Shown: positions 46,593 through 57,853, counted from the stretch's first letter. The stretch: DNA of 64,000 nt from an uncultured Thiohalocapsa sp. (GCF_913063425.1 NZ_CAJXYK010000005.1:62001-126000); one strand, 5' to 3'. A program made the numbers and translations. The notes: generated by a model not told the origin, from the sequence alone.

Positions 46593-47024
46593 TCAGGCGG
46601 GCTCGCGCCAGGGATCGAACACACCAACCCCGGCCGCGGCGAAGTCGGCCGTGTCTCTGGTGACGACGGTGAGCCCGTGCCGCGCCGCGCCTGCTGCGAT
46701 CAGCACGTCCGGATGGCTGAAGGGGTGGCGGCGGGTGCGGCCGGACTCGATGATGAGCCGCCAGTGTAGCAGGGTGTCTTCGCACAGCGGCAGGATGCGG
46801 CCCGCGAACATGGGCCGCAGGCGATGGTCGAGCCAATGGGTCAGCGCGGCGCGGCGCCCGGGGTCGGCGAGCAGCTCGATGCCGTAGCGGATCTCCGCGA
46901 AGGTGACGGTGCTGACGTGGAGCTGGTGCAGCGGTTGGGCGGCAATGAAGTCCACCACCGCGGGCGCTGGCTGCCTGCGCCGCAGCTCCGACAGGACGTT
47001 GGTGTCCAGCAGCCAGCCGCTCAC
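46593..47024 (-). CDS. vapC: PIN-domain toxin, VapC/FitB-like
   Basis: A 143-aa PIN-domain RNase. Acidic residues are placed as in VapC/FitB: Asp7 in 'WLLDTNVLSEL', Glu in 'VTFAEIRYGIELL', Asp in 'HPDVLIAAGAARHGL' and Asp in 'VVTRDTADFA'. It overlaps the upstream antitoxin gene by four bases, the usual order for this module. Its stop lies two bases from the end of the convergent Uma2 gene. RNA target unknown. Confidence 0.9.
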   Translation of the reverse strand: MSGWLLDTNVLSELRRRQPAPAVVDFIAAQPLHQLHVSTVTFAEIRYGIELLADPGRRAALTHWLDHRLRPMFAGRILPLCEDTLLHWRLIIESGRTRRHPFSHPDVLIAAGAARHGLTVVTRDTADFAAAGVGVFDPWREPA

Positions 47025-47308
47025 AGCGCGATGTCGCGTACCGGGCCACTGCTCTTGGCGTGCTCGAATTCGACGTCATCGAGGTCGGCCTCGGCGAGCA
47101 GCCGGACCAGGGCGTCGCCCATGGGCTCGCCGCGCAGACGCCGGTAGTCCTCGGCGGATAGGACCACGGCCTTTTCCTTGCCGTTGACGGTGACATGCTG
47201 CGGGCCGGCCTCGCCGGCGAGCCGGACCAGCTCGCTGAAGCGGGCCTTGGCGTCCTGGAGCTTCCAGGGGCCCGGCGTCTCGGCAATCTCGGAAGGGGTT
47301 TCGCTCAT
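47021..47308 (-). CDS. vapB: Phd/YefM-type antitoxin
   Basis: A 95-aa antitoxin. The N-terminal half has the Phd/YefM fold signature 'WKLQDAKARFSELVRLA', 'GPQHVTVNGKEKAVVLSAED' and 'YRRLRGE'. The C-terminal acidic helix probably wraps the PIN toxin. It should also repress the operon. It overlaps vapC by four bases. ATG 47308 is the only good start. Confidence 0.88.
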   Translation of the reverse strand: MSETPSEIAETPGPWKLQDAKARFSELVRLAGEAGPQHVTVNGKEKAVVLSAEDYRRLRGEPMGDALVRLLAEADLDDVEFEHAKSSGPVRDIAL

Positions 47309-47438
47309 GGCTAGAAATCAAATCTGGTCAGCCTGACCAGATCGTAGTCCCCAGCTCGCGCCTCCGCAAGCCCCATGGGCTTGCGGGGCGGCCTTCCCGG
47401 CCGGCGGTCCAGGCCCCGCTTCGGCTCTCTGTCGCCGG

Positions 47439-47666
47439 TCAGCCGCCGCGCTCAGGCTGCCGTATCGACACCTCGTCTACCGAGCGAGTTGACCCGCTTG
47501 CAGCCCACGCCGCCCCGAATCCTCCGAGCCACCACCGCTGCGCCTCCATCTTCGTGAAGTTGAACACGATCAGGTCATCGCCTGTTTCAAGCGCAACAAA
47601 CGCCACCGGCTCATACGTCTCCCTCGTCCCACGCACACGATTCTCGACACCACCCTGAGAGGACAA
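47439..47666 (-). CDS. Small hypothetical protein
   Basis: A 75-aa open frame in the 432-base gap upstream of the antitoxin. Its middle, 'EPVAFVALETGDDLIVFNFT', looks protein-like, but no family is recognised and no clear ribosome site precedes it. It may be a fragment of a larger gene. Only tentatively coding. Confidence 0.25.
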   Translation of the reverse strand: MSSQGGVENRVRGTRETYEPVAFVALETGDDLIVFNFTKMEAQRWWLGGFGAAWAASGSTRSVDEVSIRQPERGG

Positions 47667-47740
47667 TACAGACTCCCCCCTGTCAAGCTGCCCTTAGCTG
47701 CCCCTTAAGTGCAGGGCACTGGCGGCGCTGTCGCGCGGCG

Positions 47741-48367
47741 TCAATCCGGCGACTTCACCTCGAAGCCCACCACGGTGCGCTGCTCGCGGCTGAGCTCGAC
47801 GCCGATCAGGTGGATCGGCCGATCCTCGCCGCGGTACTTATCCGCGTAGCCCTTGTCCTTGAGCTGCTGCAGGGCGCGGCCCTCGGGCGCGAGCTCCACC
47901 ACCTTGAATTGCTCGACAGCAGCGCCTCGCTGGCGATGGCCTGCCCCAGCTTGGGCACGAAGACCTTGCGCGCGAGCAGCAGGTCCACCAGAAAGGTCGG
48001 CGTCGCGGTCTCGAACCACCAGGGGCGGAACTGGCGGGCGTCGAACAGCAACAGCGCGTCGAAGGGGTTGTAGACCGCCTCGCCTGCCCAGTTGTAGCCG
48101 TTGTACCAGTCGCGGATATCGGCGCGACCAGTCCCAGCGCCCGTGCGCCTCGAGCCCCTCGAACAGCGCCTCATTGCCGGCGAACAGCTCCGCCAGCGTA
48201 TCCAGGAACAGCGACTTGCCGAAACGCCGCGGGCGCGACAGGCAGTAGTACTTGCCCTCGTCATCGAGGCGCAGCGCGAAGCCCGTCTTGTCGCCATAGT
48301 AGTAACCGCCCTCGCGGATCTCGCGGAAGGTCTGGATGCCGATGGGCAGCTTCTTGCGTGCGGACAT
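47741..48367 (-). pseudogene. AAA-ATPase-like / PD-(D/E)XK protein gene with two internal deletions
   Basis: The 5' part reads 'LPIGIQTFREIREGGYYYGD' and 'YYCLSRPRRFGKSLFLDTLA', the start of the AAA-ATPase-like DUF1703 family, normally ~500 aa. After 'WDWSRRYP' (about 48120) the frame changes and continues with 'RDWYNGYNWAGEAVYNPFDA' and 'FRPWWFETATPTFLVDLLLA', skipping much of the ATPase domain. Near 47925 a second jump returns to the first frame with the nuclease end 'FKVVELAPEGRALQQLKDKG' and 'HLIGVELSREQRTVVGFEV'. The two frame changes with missing middle parts point to deletions and a dead gene. Confidence 0.85.
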
Positions 48368-48556
48368 GGATGCGTCGGCGGCCTTTGCCGATGATGACTC
48401 GCAAGTCTAGCCTGTTGCCGGCGCCGACGGCGAAGCTGCCGATACGGAGCCGCTGGCAATCCTGTCGGCGCGGCCGCCGGATGGCGTGCAGGCGTGCCGG
48501 TGCTGGTCCAGAATGTTCCCGCCGGCCAACCCTTCCAGCGGGAGGCTCACGACCTC

Positions 48557-48880
48557 ATGCGTCTCAACGACCGCGAGCGCCAGGCCATCGCGCAGGCCGC
48601 GCACGAGTGCCTGCCGCCCGGCACGCGGGTGCGGCTGTTCGGCTCCCGCCTCGATGACAGGCGCCGCGGCGGCGACATCGATCTCCTCGTCGAGCCGCCT
48701 TACACCCTCGGCGCCGAGGAGCAGGTGGCGCAGCGCACCCGTTTCGTCGCCCGCCTGTACCGGCTGATGGGAGAGCGGCGCGTCGATGTGCTGATGGTGC
48801 CGGCCTGCGAGCCGGACGCGCGCCCCGTTGTGCAGGCCGCGCGCCGTGACGGGCAGCTCCTCGCGCAGGTGCCGCAATGA
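48557..48880 (+). CDS. mntA: MNT-domain nucleotidyltransferase, MntA-like antitoxin
   Basis: A 107-aa minimal nucleotidyltransferase with the motif 'LFGSRLDDRRRGGDIDLLVE' (GSx~9DxD, residues ~27-46). In HEPN-MNT modules this protein AMPylates and silences the HEPN toxin. GGGAGG about 12 bases upstream supports ATG 48557; a 21-residue longer form is possible. It overlaps the next gene by four bases. Confidence 0.88.
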   Translation: MRLNDRERQAIAQAAHECLPPGTRVRLFGSRLDDRRRGGDIDLLVEPPYTLGAEEQVAQRTRFVARLYRLMGERRVDVLMVPACEPDARPVVQAARRDGQLLAQVPQ

Positions 48881-49344
48881 CGCACGGCGACCCGCTGGAA
48901 ACTGCTGTCTGGCAAGGGGACCGTCACCTCTCCGTGCTGGAGCAGGCGCTGCGCGATTGGCAAAGGGCGCCGGCCGCCGATTTGGCGGAGCTTGATGCCG
49001 ACGCCGACAAGCTCCGGGTGCTGGACCAGCTCCTGTTTCGCTTCACCAAGCTCCAGGACGCGATGGGCACCCGCCTGGTACCGGCGACGCTCGCGGCCCT
49101 GTCAGAGCCCTTCGAAGACTGGGCGATGATCGACCGACTGAGCCGGCTGGAGAAGCTTGGCTTTCTGGACGTCGAGGCCTGGTTGCACTGGCGCGAGATC
49201 CGCAACCAGCTCTCGCATGAGTATCCGGAACGCCCGGAGACGCGCTTCGCCGCGCTGGCGGCGGCGGTGACGGCGGCCGGCGAGCTGGCTCAGGCATACC
49301 GGGACTGGCGCCATCGGCTTGCGGCCAGGAACGGTCCGGCCTGA
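48877..49344 (+). CDS. hepT: HEPN-family toxin, HepT-like
   Basis: A 155-aa all-helical protein placed as HEPN by size, context and the RNase motif R-x4-H in 'WREIRNQLSHEYP' (Arg109, His114). HepT-type toxins cut RNA, and MntA modifies a Tyr near the motif; Tyr116 here is a candidate. The ATGA overlap with mntA matches known modules. RNA target unknown. Confidence 0.85.
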   Translation: MTHGDPLETAVWQGDRHLSVLEQALRDWQRAPAADLAELDADADKLRVLDQLLFRFTKLQDAMGTRLVPATLAALSEPFEDWAMIDRLSRLEKLGFLDVEAWLHWREIRNQLSHEYPERPETRFAALAAAVTAAGELAQAYRDWRHRLAARNGPA

Positions 49345-49451
49345 GGCTTCAAGCACCCACCCCGCCGCGCGGCCCGCGTCCGAGTGAGCGCGGCACAGTG
49401 CGTCTCCCAGCGAGGGACTGGCTTGCAGTCGAACGCGGTGTCGAGCCGCCG

Positions 49452-49880
49452 TCAAGGATAGAAAGTCGGGTCCAGAACCTGCTCGACACTCCACGGGCAG
49501 TCCTCCGGAAACCCCTCCAGGCCGGTCTCGTCAAGCGCCCTGGCGATCGCGTCGGCCCAGATCGACTCCCACCAATTCGGGTTGGACAGCGCGCCCTTGA
49601 GGCTCGGAACATCCCGCAAGTGTGCGGCGATGGCCCGGCGCTGCTCCTTGATGGTGCGCTGCCAGCTCGATCCGCGCCGTCCTGGCTGGAACTGCCATTT
49701 CAGCAGATGCGTCAGCAGCACCACCATCCGGCTCGCCAGCTCGCGTCGCTCGCTTCTCCCCACGTCCTCGATCTCCTCGGCGATATGCACGATGTCGATG
49801 TCGGAGAGCCGACCGGCACGCAACAGCGCGGCCTGCTCATCCGCCCAGGCGACGACATCGGATTCGTACGATGTAGGCAT
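49452..49880 (-). CDS. DUF29 family protein
   Basis: A 142-aa DUF29 protein. The family pattern is clear: 'YESDVVAWADEQAALLRAGR', 'DIVHIAEEIEDVGRSERREL', 'LLTHLLKWQFQPGRRGSSW' and 'FPEDCPWSVEQVLDPTFYP'. Function unknown. The family is common in cyanobacteria and large-genome proteobacteria, often in accessory regions as here. Confidence 0.9.
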   Translation of the reverse strand: MPTSYESDVVAWADEQAALLRAGRLSDIDIVHIAEEIEDVGRSERRELASRMVVLLTHLLKWQFQPGRRGSSWQRTIKEQRRAIAAHLRDVPSLKGALSNPNWWESIWADAIARALDETGLEGFPEDCPWSVEQVLDPTFYP

Positions 49881-50039
49881 GTTGGAGCCTCGATTGCGGA
49901 CTGAAGAATCCAGCGGCAGACCAGGGTCGTTCTTCAGCGAGCCTCGCGGGCGATGTCCGCCGCTGCGTTGGCTGAGTCGTTGATGGCCTCGCCCACACGG
50001 GCGAGTCGCACCGTGCGGGCGAGTCGGGCGCGCCCGATA

Positions 50040-52013
50040 TCAGCCCCCGCTCATGAACATGTTCATCATAAGCTTGTTGAGCCGGCCGACGAAGGCGGCG
50101 GGGTCGTCGAGCTGGCCGCCCTCGGCGAGCTGGGCCTGGTCGAACAGGATCATGCCAAGGTCATCGAACTTGGTCTGCTCCGACTCGGCCTCCAGGCGCT
50201 TCACCAGCGGGTGGTCCAGGTTCACCTCCAGGGTCGGCTTCATGTCCGGCGCCTCTTGGCCCACGGCCTTGAGCACCCGGGCGAGGTTGGCGCTCATGTC
50301 GTGCTCGCCGACGACGATGCAGGCGGGACTGTCCACGAGCCGCGTTGAGACGCGCACCTCGTTGACGCGCTCGCCGAGGCTGTCCTTCAGGCGCTTGAGC
50401 AGGTCTTCGTGCTCCTTCTCGGCCTGCTCCGCCTTCTCCTGGTCCTCCTTGTCGGCGAGCTCGCCCAGGTCCAGCTTGCCCTTGGTGACGGACTGCAGGT
50501 GCTTGCCCTTGTACTCGTGCAGATGGCTCACCAGCCACTCGTCCACGCGGTCGGAGAGCAGCAGCACTTCCACGCCCTTCTTGCGGAACACCTCCAGGTG
50601 CGGGCTGTGGCGGGCGGCGGCGGGGCTGTCGGCGGTGATGTAGTAGATGTCCTTCTGGCCCTCCTGCATGCGCTCGATGTAGGCATCCAGCGAGACGTTC
50701 TGGGCGTCGTCGTCGTTGTGGGTGCTGGCGAAGCGCAGGAGCCCGCCGATGCGCTCGCGGTTCTGGAAGTCCTCCGCAGGCCCTTCCTTCAGCACGCGGC
50801 CGAACTCGCCCCAGAAGGTCTGGTACTTCTCGGGCTCGTCCTTGGCCATGGATTCGAGCAGACCCAGCACACGCTTGACGTTGGCGCCGCGGATGGTGTC
50901 GATCTTGCGGTTGTGCTGGAGGATCTCGCGGGAGACGTTGAGCGGCAGGTCGTCGGAGTCCACCACGCCCTTCACGAAGCGCAGCCAGTGCGGCATCAGC
51001 TTGTCCGCCTCGTCCATGATGAAGACGCGCTTCACATAGAGCTTCACACCATGCTTCTGCTCGCGGTCCCAGAGGTCCCAGGGCGCGCGCTTGGGCAGGT
51101 ACAGGAGTGCCGTGTACTCGTTGGTGCCCTCCACCCGGTTGTGCGCCCAGGCCAGTGGGTCCTCGAAGTCGTGGGAGATGTGCTTGTAGAAGGCCTTGTA
51201 GTCGTCATCCGACAGGTCGGCCTTGCTGCGCATCCAAAGCGCGGTGCCCTTGTTGACCTGCTCGAATTCGGGGGCCTTGGCTTCCTTGTCGGCCTTGTCC
51301 TCGCCTTCTTCCTCGTCGCCGCCGAAGTCCTCCTTCTCCATCTCCACCGGCATGGCGATGTGGTCGGAGAACTTGCCGATGATGGTGCGCAGCCGCCAGG
51401 GCTCCAGGAACTCCTTGGCGTCGTCTTTCAGGTGCAGGATGACGTCGGTGCCGCGGGCGGGCTTCTCGACGGTCTCGAGTGTGTAGCTGCCGCCGCCGTC
51501 GGAGGTCCAGCGCACGCCGTGCTCGGCGGTGAGGCCCGCACGGCGGGAGACGACGCTGACCTTGTCGGCGACGATGAAGGCGGAGTAGAAGCCGACGCCG
51601 AACTGCCCGATGAGGGCATCGCCGGCGGCCTCTCCCTGCTCCGCGTCACCCTCGGCAGCGGCGCCCTGGGCGGCCTTGAGGGCTTGGGCGAACTGCCGGG
51701 TGCCGGAGCTGGCGATGCTGCCGATGGTGTCGATCATCTCCTGCCGGCTGATGCCGATGCCGTTGTCGGACACGGTGATGGTGCCGGCGTCCTTGTCCAC
51801 CAGCACCCGCACGCGCAGGCTCGGGTCCTCTTCCAGCAGCTGCTCGTCGGTCAGCGACTCGAAGCGCAGCTTCTCGGCGGCGTCGGAGGCGTTGGAGATC
51901 AGCTCCCGCAGGAAGATCTCTTTGTTGGAGTAGAGCGAGCTGATGACCAGGTCCAGGACCTGGCTCACCTCTGCCTTGAATTCGAGGGTTTCCTTGTGGG
52001 CTTCGACGGTCAT
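50040..52013 (-). CDS. htpG: HSP90-family chaperone HtpG
   Basis: A 657-aa bacterial Hsp90. The N-terminal ATPase has 'KEIFLRELISNASDAAEKLR', 'VSDNGIGISRQEMIDTIGSI' and 'GQFGVGFYSAFIVADKV'. The middle domain has 'LPLNVSREILQHNRKID', and a C-terminal dimer domain ends 'MMNMFMSGG'. An acidic linker lies near residue 235. ATG 52013 (MTVEAHKETLEFKAE) matches family starts. It diverges from pgm; no clear sigma-32 promoter was found. Confidence 0.97.
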   Translation of the reverse strand: MTVEAHKETLEFKAEVSQVLDLVISSLYSNKEIFLRELISNASDAAEKLRFESLTDEQLLEEDPSLRVRVLVDKDAGTITVSDNGIGISRQEMIDTIGSIASSGTRQFAQALKAAQGAAAEGDAEQGEAAGDALIGQFGVGFYSAFIVADKVSVVSRRAGLTAEHGVRWTSDGGGSYTLETVEKPARGTDVILHLKDDAKEFLEPWRLRTIIGKFSDHIAMPVEMEKEDFGGDEEEGEDKADKEAKAPEFEQVNKGTALWMRSKADLSDDDYKAFYKHISHDFEDPLAWAHNRVEGTNEYTALLYLPKRAPWDLWDREQKHGVKLYVKRVFIMDEADKLMPHWLRFVKGVVDSDDLPLNVSREILQHNRKIDTIRGANVKRVLGLLESMAKDEPEKYQTFWGEFGRVLKEGPAEDFQNRERIGGLLRFASTHNDDDAQNVSLDAYIERMQEGQKDIYYITADSPAAARHSPHLEVFRKKGVEVLLLSDRVDEWLVSHLHEYKGKHLQSVTKGKLDLGELADKEDQEKAEQAEKEHEDLLKRLKDSLGERVNEVRVSTRLVDSPACIVVGEHDMSANLARVLKAVGQEAPDMKPTLEVNLDHPLVKRLEAESEQTKFDDLGMILFDQAQLAEGGQLDDPAAFVGRLNKLMMNMFMSGG

Positions 52014-52096
52014 GGGTCTCGTGCGTATTGTCAGTGGTTCGATGGAGCGGCCGCGCGCCTGAGACCGGACCCGCGTCGGGGCCGGCAATACCTTAG

Positions 52097-53806
<1,710 letters not shown>

Positions 53807-53993
53807 GGGCGCCGTGGCGGGATCCGCAGCAAACACCTAAAGTTTATGGCGTTGTAATCGGCGTTGGTCGGTGTAATGTCCTGACCTGTGAGCGCTGGCG
53901 GCCCGTCCAGCGTTTGTCCAACCAACGCCTTCGCTGACATCCAAGGCGCAGGCCAAAACATCCCAGCCAACACATCCCAGCAGGTGCACCGCC

Positions 53994-54149
53994 ATGACCA
54001 AGACCTATCTGACCCTCGCCACCGCCCTCTTCTTCGGCCTGATGCTGTCCGTCGGCGGCGCCGTCGCCGGTGACGGCAAGAGCTGCGGCGGCAAGAAGAA
54101 GGACGGCGACACCGCCGTCATCGTCGCCCCGGCCAAGCCGCTGGCCTAA
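53994..54149 (+). CDS. Small secreted Lys/Gly-rich peptide with one cysteine
   Basis: A 51-aa open frame: signal peptide '[20 protein letters not shown]' ending at GGAVAG, then a short mature part '[20 protein letters not shown]'. The mature peptide would be about 26 residues, basic and with one Cys. A terminator follows (54243-54279), and 187 bases separate it from pgm. No family recognised. A good signal peptide and terminator support a real gene. Confidence 0.65.
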   Translation: MTKTYLTLATALFFGLMLSVGGAVAGDGKSCGGKKKDGDTAVIVAPAKPLA

Positions 54150-54242
54150 GGCCGGCGCGGAGCCTCATTCGGGCGGCGGGTCCGGCGCGCGCTCAGTACG
54201 CCACTCAAAGCCCTGGGGCGCAGCACATCGCTGCGCCTTGCG

Positions 54243-54279
54243 AAAAAGCCCCGTCGGCGGCGTCGGCGGGGGTTTTTTT
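54243..54279 (+). terminator. Terminator after the small secreted peptide gene
   Basis: AAAAAGCCCCG...CGGGGGTTTTTTT: an A-run, a GC-rich hairpin and a T-run, so it may act in both directions. The rest of the 305-base gap 54150-54454 should hold the promoter of the fasciclin gene; nothing else was recognised. Confidence 0.8.
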
Positions 54280-54454
54280 GTTTCTGACGGCTGCCCCGCC
54301 GGATGTCTGTGCAGACACGGGCACCGTCGGCACGCGGCCTACCCTCGCGAGATGTCCAGTTTTTGCCCATTGCGATGCGCGGCTACGCACAGACCTTGTT
54401 CAGGTCGGCGACATCCTTCGCCGGCACCACCTGACCATGCTTGGGAGGTCACCC

Positions 54455-55174
54455 ATGTCGTTGCGCAAATCCACCCTTGTCACCGCCGGCCTCCTCGCCC
54501 TGGGCCTGAACGCGAGCGCCATCGGCGACGCCTTCGCCAGGGATGACTGCCGCCACATGCGCGCCGGCTATGGCGCAGCCCATGCGCCGGCCGCTGCAGC
54601 CCACGGCCGCTATGACGCGCCGCGGACGCTCGGGCCGCAGGCCTACCGCCGCGGCCCCTACCCCGCACCGATGATGCGTACGCCTATGGCGCCTGCGCCT
54701 GGCCCGGCGATGTACTGGGGCGCCCAGCCGCCGCGGATGGTGAAGACGTCCACCGCCGACACCGCACCCGCGGGTGGTGACATCGTCGATGTCGCCGTCG
54801 GCGCCGGCAGCTTCACCACCCTGGTGGAGGCCGTGAAGGCAGCCGGCCTCGTGGAGACGCTGAAGGGCGACGGGCCCTTCACGGTCTTCGCGCCGACGGA
54901 TGAAGCCTTTGCGAAGATTCCCGCGGACAAGCTCCAGGCGCTGCTCGCCGACAAGGATGCGCTGACGGCGGTGCTCACCTATCACGTGGTGCCCGGCAAG
55001 GTCATGGCGGCCGACGTGGTCGAGCTGGACAGCGCCGAGACGGTGCAGGGCGGTCGCATCGCCATCGACACCAGCGACGGCGTCACCGTGGACGGTGCCA
55101 AGGTCGTCAAGACGGACATCGGCGCGAGCAACGGCGTCATCCATGTGATCGACAGCGTCATCATGCCCAACTGA
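54455..55174 (+). CDS. Exported fasciclin (FAS1) domain protein
   Basis: A 239-aa protein with a signal peptide ('[18 protein letters not shown]', cleavage near residue 27), an Ala/Pro/Arg/Tyr-rich linker (~30-100), and one FAS1 domain (~107-239). The FAS1 landmarks are '[19 protein letters not shown]', '[17 protein letters not shown]', '[18 protein letters not shown]' and '[13 protein letters not shown]'. Such proteins act in adhesion or in the envelope. GGGAGG eight bases before ATG 54455 fixes the start. A terminator follows. Confidence 0.92.
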   Translation: MSLRKSTLVTAGLLALGLNASAIGDAFARDDCRHMRAGYGAAHAPAAAAHGRYDAPRTLGPQAYRRGPYPAPMMRTPMAPAPGPAMYWGAQPPRMVKTSTADTAPAGGDIVDVAVGAGSFTTLVEAVKAAGLVETLKGDGPFTVFAPTDEAFAKIPADKLQALLADKDALTAVLTYHVVPGKVMAADVVELDSAETVQGGRIAIDTSDGVTVDGAKVVKTDIGASNGVIHVIDSVIMPN

Positions 55175-55207
55175 CGACGCCGCCAGGGCTGTGCGCGTCA
55201 CGCGGAC

Positions 55208-55264
55208 GCGCCCCGGCCCAACCCGGCGCGCTGACGGCCATATGGGCCGGGGCGCGCTTTTTTT
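55208..55264 (+). terminator. Terminator after the fasciclin gene
   Basis: GCGCCCCGGCCC (55208-55219) pairs perfectly with GGGCCGGGGCGC (55244-55255) across a 24-base loop; a T-run follows at 55258-55264. Confidence 0.85.
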
Positions 55265-55302
55265 GGCGCCAACAATTGTCATTGACGATGGCTAGCGGCT
55301 TG

Positions 55303-55325
55303 GTTGATCGTCTTACGCGATCAAC
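55303..55325. promoter_or_regulatory. Candidate operator upstream of prx5-grx
   Basis: GTTGATCG-TCTTACG-CGATCAAC, a perfect 8-bp inverted repeat with a 7-base spacer, 115 bases before the ATG. Its AT-richer composition and position suit a regulator site. It does not match the OxyR pattern well enough to name one. Confidence 0.45.
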
Positions 55326-55440
55326 ATTATCCGCAGAAACCATTTTGCTGTGGGCAGAGCTGCCCGCACTATGGGCACGTCGGCGCGGCGAGCGCCGCAC
55401 ACCCGCAAAGCCACAATTTCCCAACCCGGAGTCACTCACC

Positions 55441-56175
55441 ATGTTGCAAGACCGCACCGGCCAGCCCGTTCCCCAGGTCACCTTCCGCACCCGCCAGGGC
55501 GCAGACTGGGTGGACGTCACCACCGATGAGCTGTTCAAGGGCAAGACCGTCATCGTCTTCTCCCTGCCCGGCGCCTTCACGCCCACCTGCTCCTCCACAC
55601 ACGTGCCGCGCTTCAACCAGCTGGCGCCGGCCTTCAAGGCCAACGGCGTGGACGACATCATCTGCATGTCCGTCAACGACGCCTTCGTCATGAACGCGTG
55701 GAAGGACGACGAGAACGCCGACAACCTGACCTTCATCCCGGACGGCAACGGCGAGTTCACCGACGGCATGGGCCTGCTGGTGGACAAAGACGACCTCGGC
55801 TTCGGCAAGCGCTCCTGGCGCTACTCCATGCTGGTGAAGGACGGCGTCATCGACAAGATGTTCATCGAGCCGGAGGAGCCGGGCGACCCCTTCCACGTCT
55901 CCGATGCCGACACGATGTTCGCCTATGTGGCGCCGAGCGCCCAGAAGCCGGCGGACGTCACCGTCTTCACGCGCCCCGGCTGCCCGTTCTGCGCCAAGGC
56001 CAAGACCATGCTGAGCGAGGCCGGCATGCAGTTCGAGGAGCTGGTGCTGAACAAGGACTACACCGAGGAGACGCTGCGCGCCGTCGCCGGCGCCACCAGC
56101 GTGCCGCAGGTGTTCGTGAACGGCCAGAAGATCGGCGGCTCCGACGACCTCGAGAAGTGGATGGCGAGCCGCTGA
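55441..56175 (+). CDS. Peroxiredoxin 5-glutaredoxin fusion protein
   Basis: A 244-aa hybrid enzyme that reduces peroxides with glutathione. The Prx5 domain (1-~165) has the peroxidatic Cys50 in '[16 protein letters not shown]'. The glutaredoxin domain (~170-244) has the CPFC site (residues 181-184), '[15 protein letters not shown]' and 'DDLEKWM'. The architecture matches the Haemophilus and Chromatium enzymes. gor follows 246 bases downstream on the same strand and would regenerate the glutathione. Confidence 0.95.
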   Translation: MLQDRTGQPVPQVTFRTRQGADWVDVTTDELFKGKTVIVFSLPGAFTPTCSSTHVPRFNQLAPAFKANGVDDIICMSVNDAFVMNAWKDDENADNLTFIPDGNGEFTDGMGLLVDKDDLGFGKRSWRYSMLVKDGVIDKMFIEPEEPGDPFHVSDADTMFAYVAPSAQKPADVTVFTRPGCPFCAKAKTMLSEAGMQFEELVLNKDYTEETLRAVAGATSVPQVFVNGQKIGGSDDLEKWMASR

Positions 56176-56421
56176 GCCGACGGATGCCGCAACGGTCCGG
56201 CCGCGGTGACCGCCGTGGGCCGACCGTCAGCGCCTGACCGGCGCAGCTCGCCCCGGCGCAGGGACGCGCCGATGCGCACGCGCACGCTTGCAGCAGCGGC
56301 GCGCCGTTGCCGCAACGCATTGCCGCGGGAGCGGCGGCACAGCTTCAATACGTATTCCCAACGAACATGACGCGCACCGCCGCCACGGCGGTCGCGACCA
56401 ACCCCTCCCCGGAGACCGGCC

Positions 56422-57783
56422 ATGGAGACCCATTTCGACCTCATCGCCATCGGCGGCGGCAGCGGCGGACTTGCCGTGGCCGAAAAGGCCGCCGCGCACG
56501 GCGCGCGCGCCGCCGTCATCGAGCGCCACAAGCTCGGCGGCACCTGCGTCAACGTCGGCTGCGTGCCGAAAAAGGTCATGTGGTACGCCGCCAATCTGGC
56601 GGAGGACGTCCGCCACGCGCCGGACATGGGCATCCAGGCCAGCCTGGACGGCGTCGACTGGGCCAAGCTCGTCGAAGGCCGCGAGGGCTTCATCGGCGGC
56701 ATCCTGGACTACTGGAACGGCTATGTCGCCGGCGAGGGCATCGCGCACATCCAGGGCGAGGCGCGCTTCGTCGATGATCACACGCTGGACGTGAACGGCA
56801 CGCGCTACACCGCCGAGCACATCGTCATCGCCACCGGCGGGCGGCCCATCGTGCCGCCGGTGCCGGGCCACGAGCTGGGCATCACGTCCGACGGCTTCTT
56901 TGCGCTGCGCGAGCAGCCGAAGCGGGTCTGTGTGGTGGGCGGCGGCTACATCGGTGTGGAGCTGGCGGGTGTCATGCGGGCGCTGGGCTCCGACGTGACC
57001 GTGGTGGCCCTGGAGAGCCGGGTGCTGGAGACCTTCGACCCCATCGTCAGCGAGACCGTGGCGTTCAACATGACGCAGGACGGCATCGACATGCACCTGC
57101 CCTTCGCGGTGGGCTCTCTAGAGCGCCGGGACGACGGCATCGCCGTCATCGGCCGGGAGCAGCAGGCGCTGACGGGCTTCGACACCGTGCTCTGGGCCGT
57201 GGGGCGGCGTCCGAACACCGAGACGCTCAACCTGGAGGCCGCCGGCGTCGAGGTACTGCCGAACGGCGTCATTCCGACGGACGCCTTCCAGAACACCAAT
57301 GTCGCCGGCGTCTATGCCCTGGGCGACATCACCGGCCGCGCACCGCTCACGCCGGTGGCCATCGCCGCGGGCCGCCGGCTCGCGGACCGGCTCTTCAACG
57401 ACCAGCCGAACCGACGCCTGGACTACGAGAACATCCCCACCGTGGTGTTCGCGCATCCACCGGCCGGCACCGTCGGCCTCACCGAGGCCCAGGCACGCGA
57501 GTCCGGCCAGAAGGTGACCATCTATCAGACCAAGTTCCAGCCCATGCGCTACGCGCTCAACGAGAAAGGCCCGCGCACGGCCATGAAGCTGGTCTGCGTC
57601 GGCGACGAGGAGCGGGTGGTGGGCATCCACATGGTGGGTGACGGCGTGGACGAGATGCTCCAGGGCTTCGCGGTGGCGGTGAAGCTGGGCGCCACCAAGA
57701 CCCAGTTCGACGACACCGTGGCCATCCATCCGGTGAGCGCGGAAGAGCTGGTGACGCTGAAGGAGCCGCATCCGGAGGACTGA
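56422..57783 (+). CDS. gor: Glutathione-disulfide reductase
   Basis: A 453-aa flavoprotein disulfide reductase that reduces GSSG with NADPH. The redox pair Cys42/Cys47 lies in '[18 protein letters not shown]'. The FAD motif is '[18 protein letters not shown]', the NADPH domain starts '[20 protein letters not shown]', and the C-terminal catalytic His is in '[14 protein letters not shown]'. Together with the Prx5-Grx fusion it forms a peroxide-reducing system. Confidence 0.96.
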   Translation: METHFDLIAIGGGSGGLAVAEKAAAHGARAAVIERHKLGGTCVNVGCVPKKVMWYAANLAEDVRHAPDMGIQASLDGVDWAKLVEGREGFIGGILDYWNGYVAGEGIAHIQGEARFVDDHTLDVNGTRYTAEHIVIATGGRPIVPPVPGHELGITSDGFFALREQPKRVCVVGGGYIGVELAGVMRALGSDVTVVALESRVLETFDPIVSETVAFNMTQDGIDMHLPFAVGSLERRDDGIAVIGREQQALTGFDTVLWAVGRRPNTETLNLEAAGVEVLPNGVIPTDAFQNTNVAGVYALGDITGRAPLTPVAIAAGRRLADRLFNDQPNRRLDYENIPTVVFAHPPAGTVGLTEAQARESGQKVTIYQTKFQPMRYALNEKGPRTAMKLVCVGDEERVVGIHMVGDGVDEMLQGFAVAVKLGATKTQFDDTVAIHPVSAEELVTLKEPHPED

Positions 57784-57823
57784 GCGGGTGGCGCTCCGCA
57801 GATGAGCGGTAGCGGCACTTGAC

Positions 57824-57853
57824 TGTCGGGTTACGCTGCCGCTGACCCGACCT
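57824..57853 (+). repeat. Dispersed TGTCGGGT...ACCCGACCT palindrome, copy 2
   Basis: TGTCGGGTTACGCTGCCGCT followed by GACCCGACCT, 29 of 30 bases identical to 10581-10610. It lies in the 84-base spacer between the convergent gor and protease genes. Confidence 0.85.
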
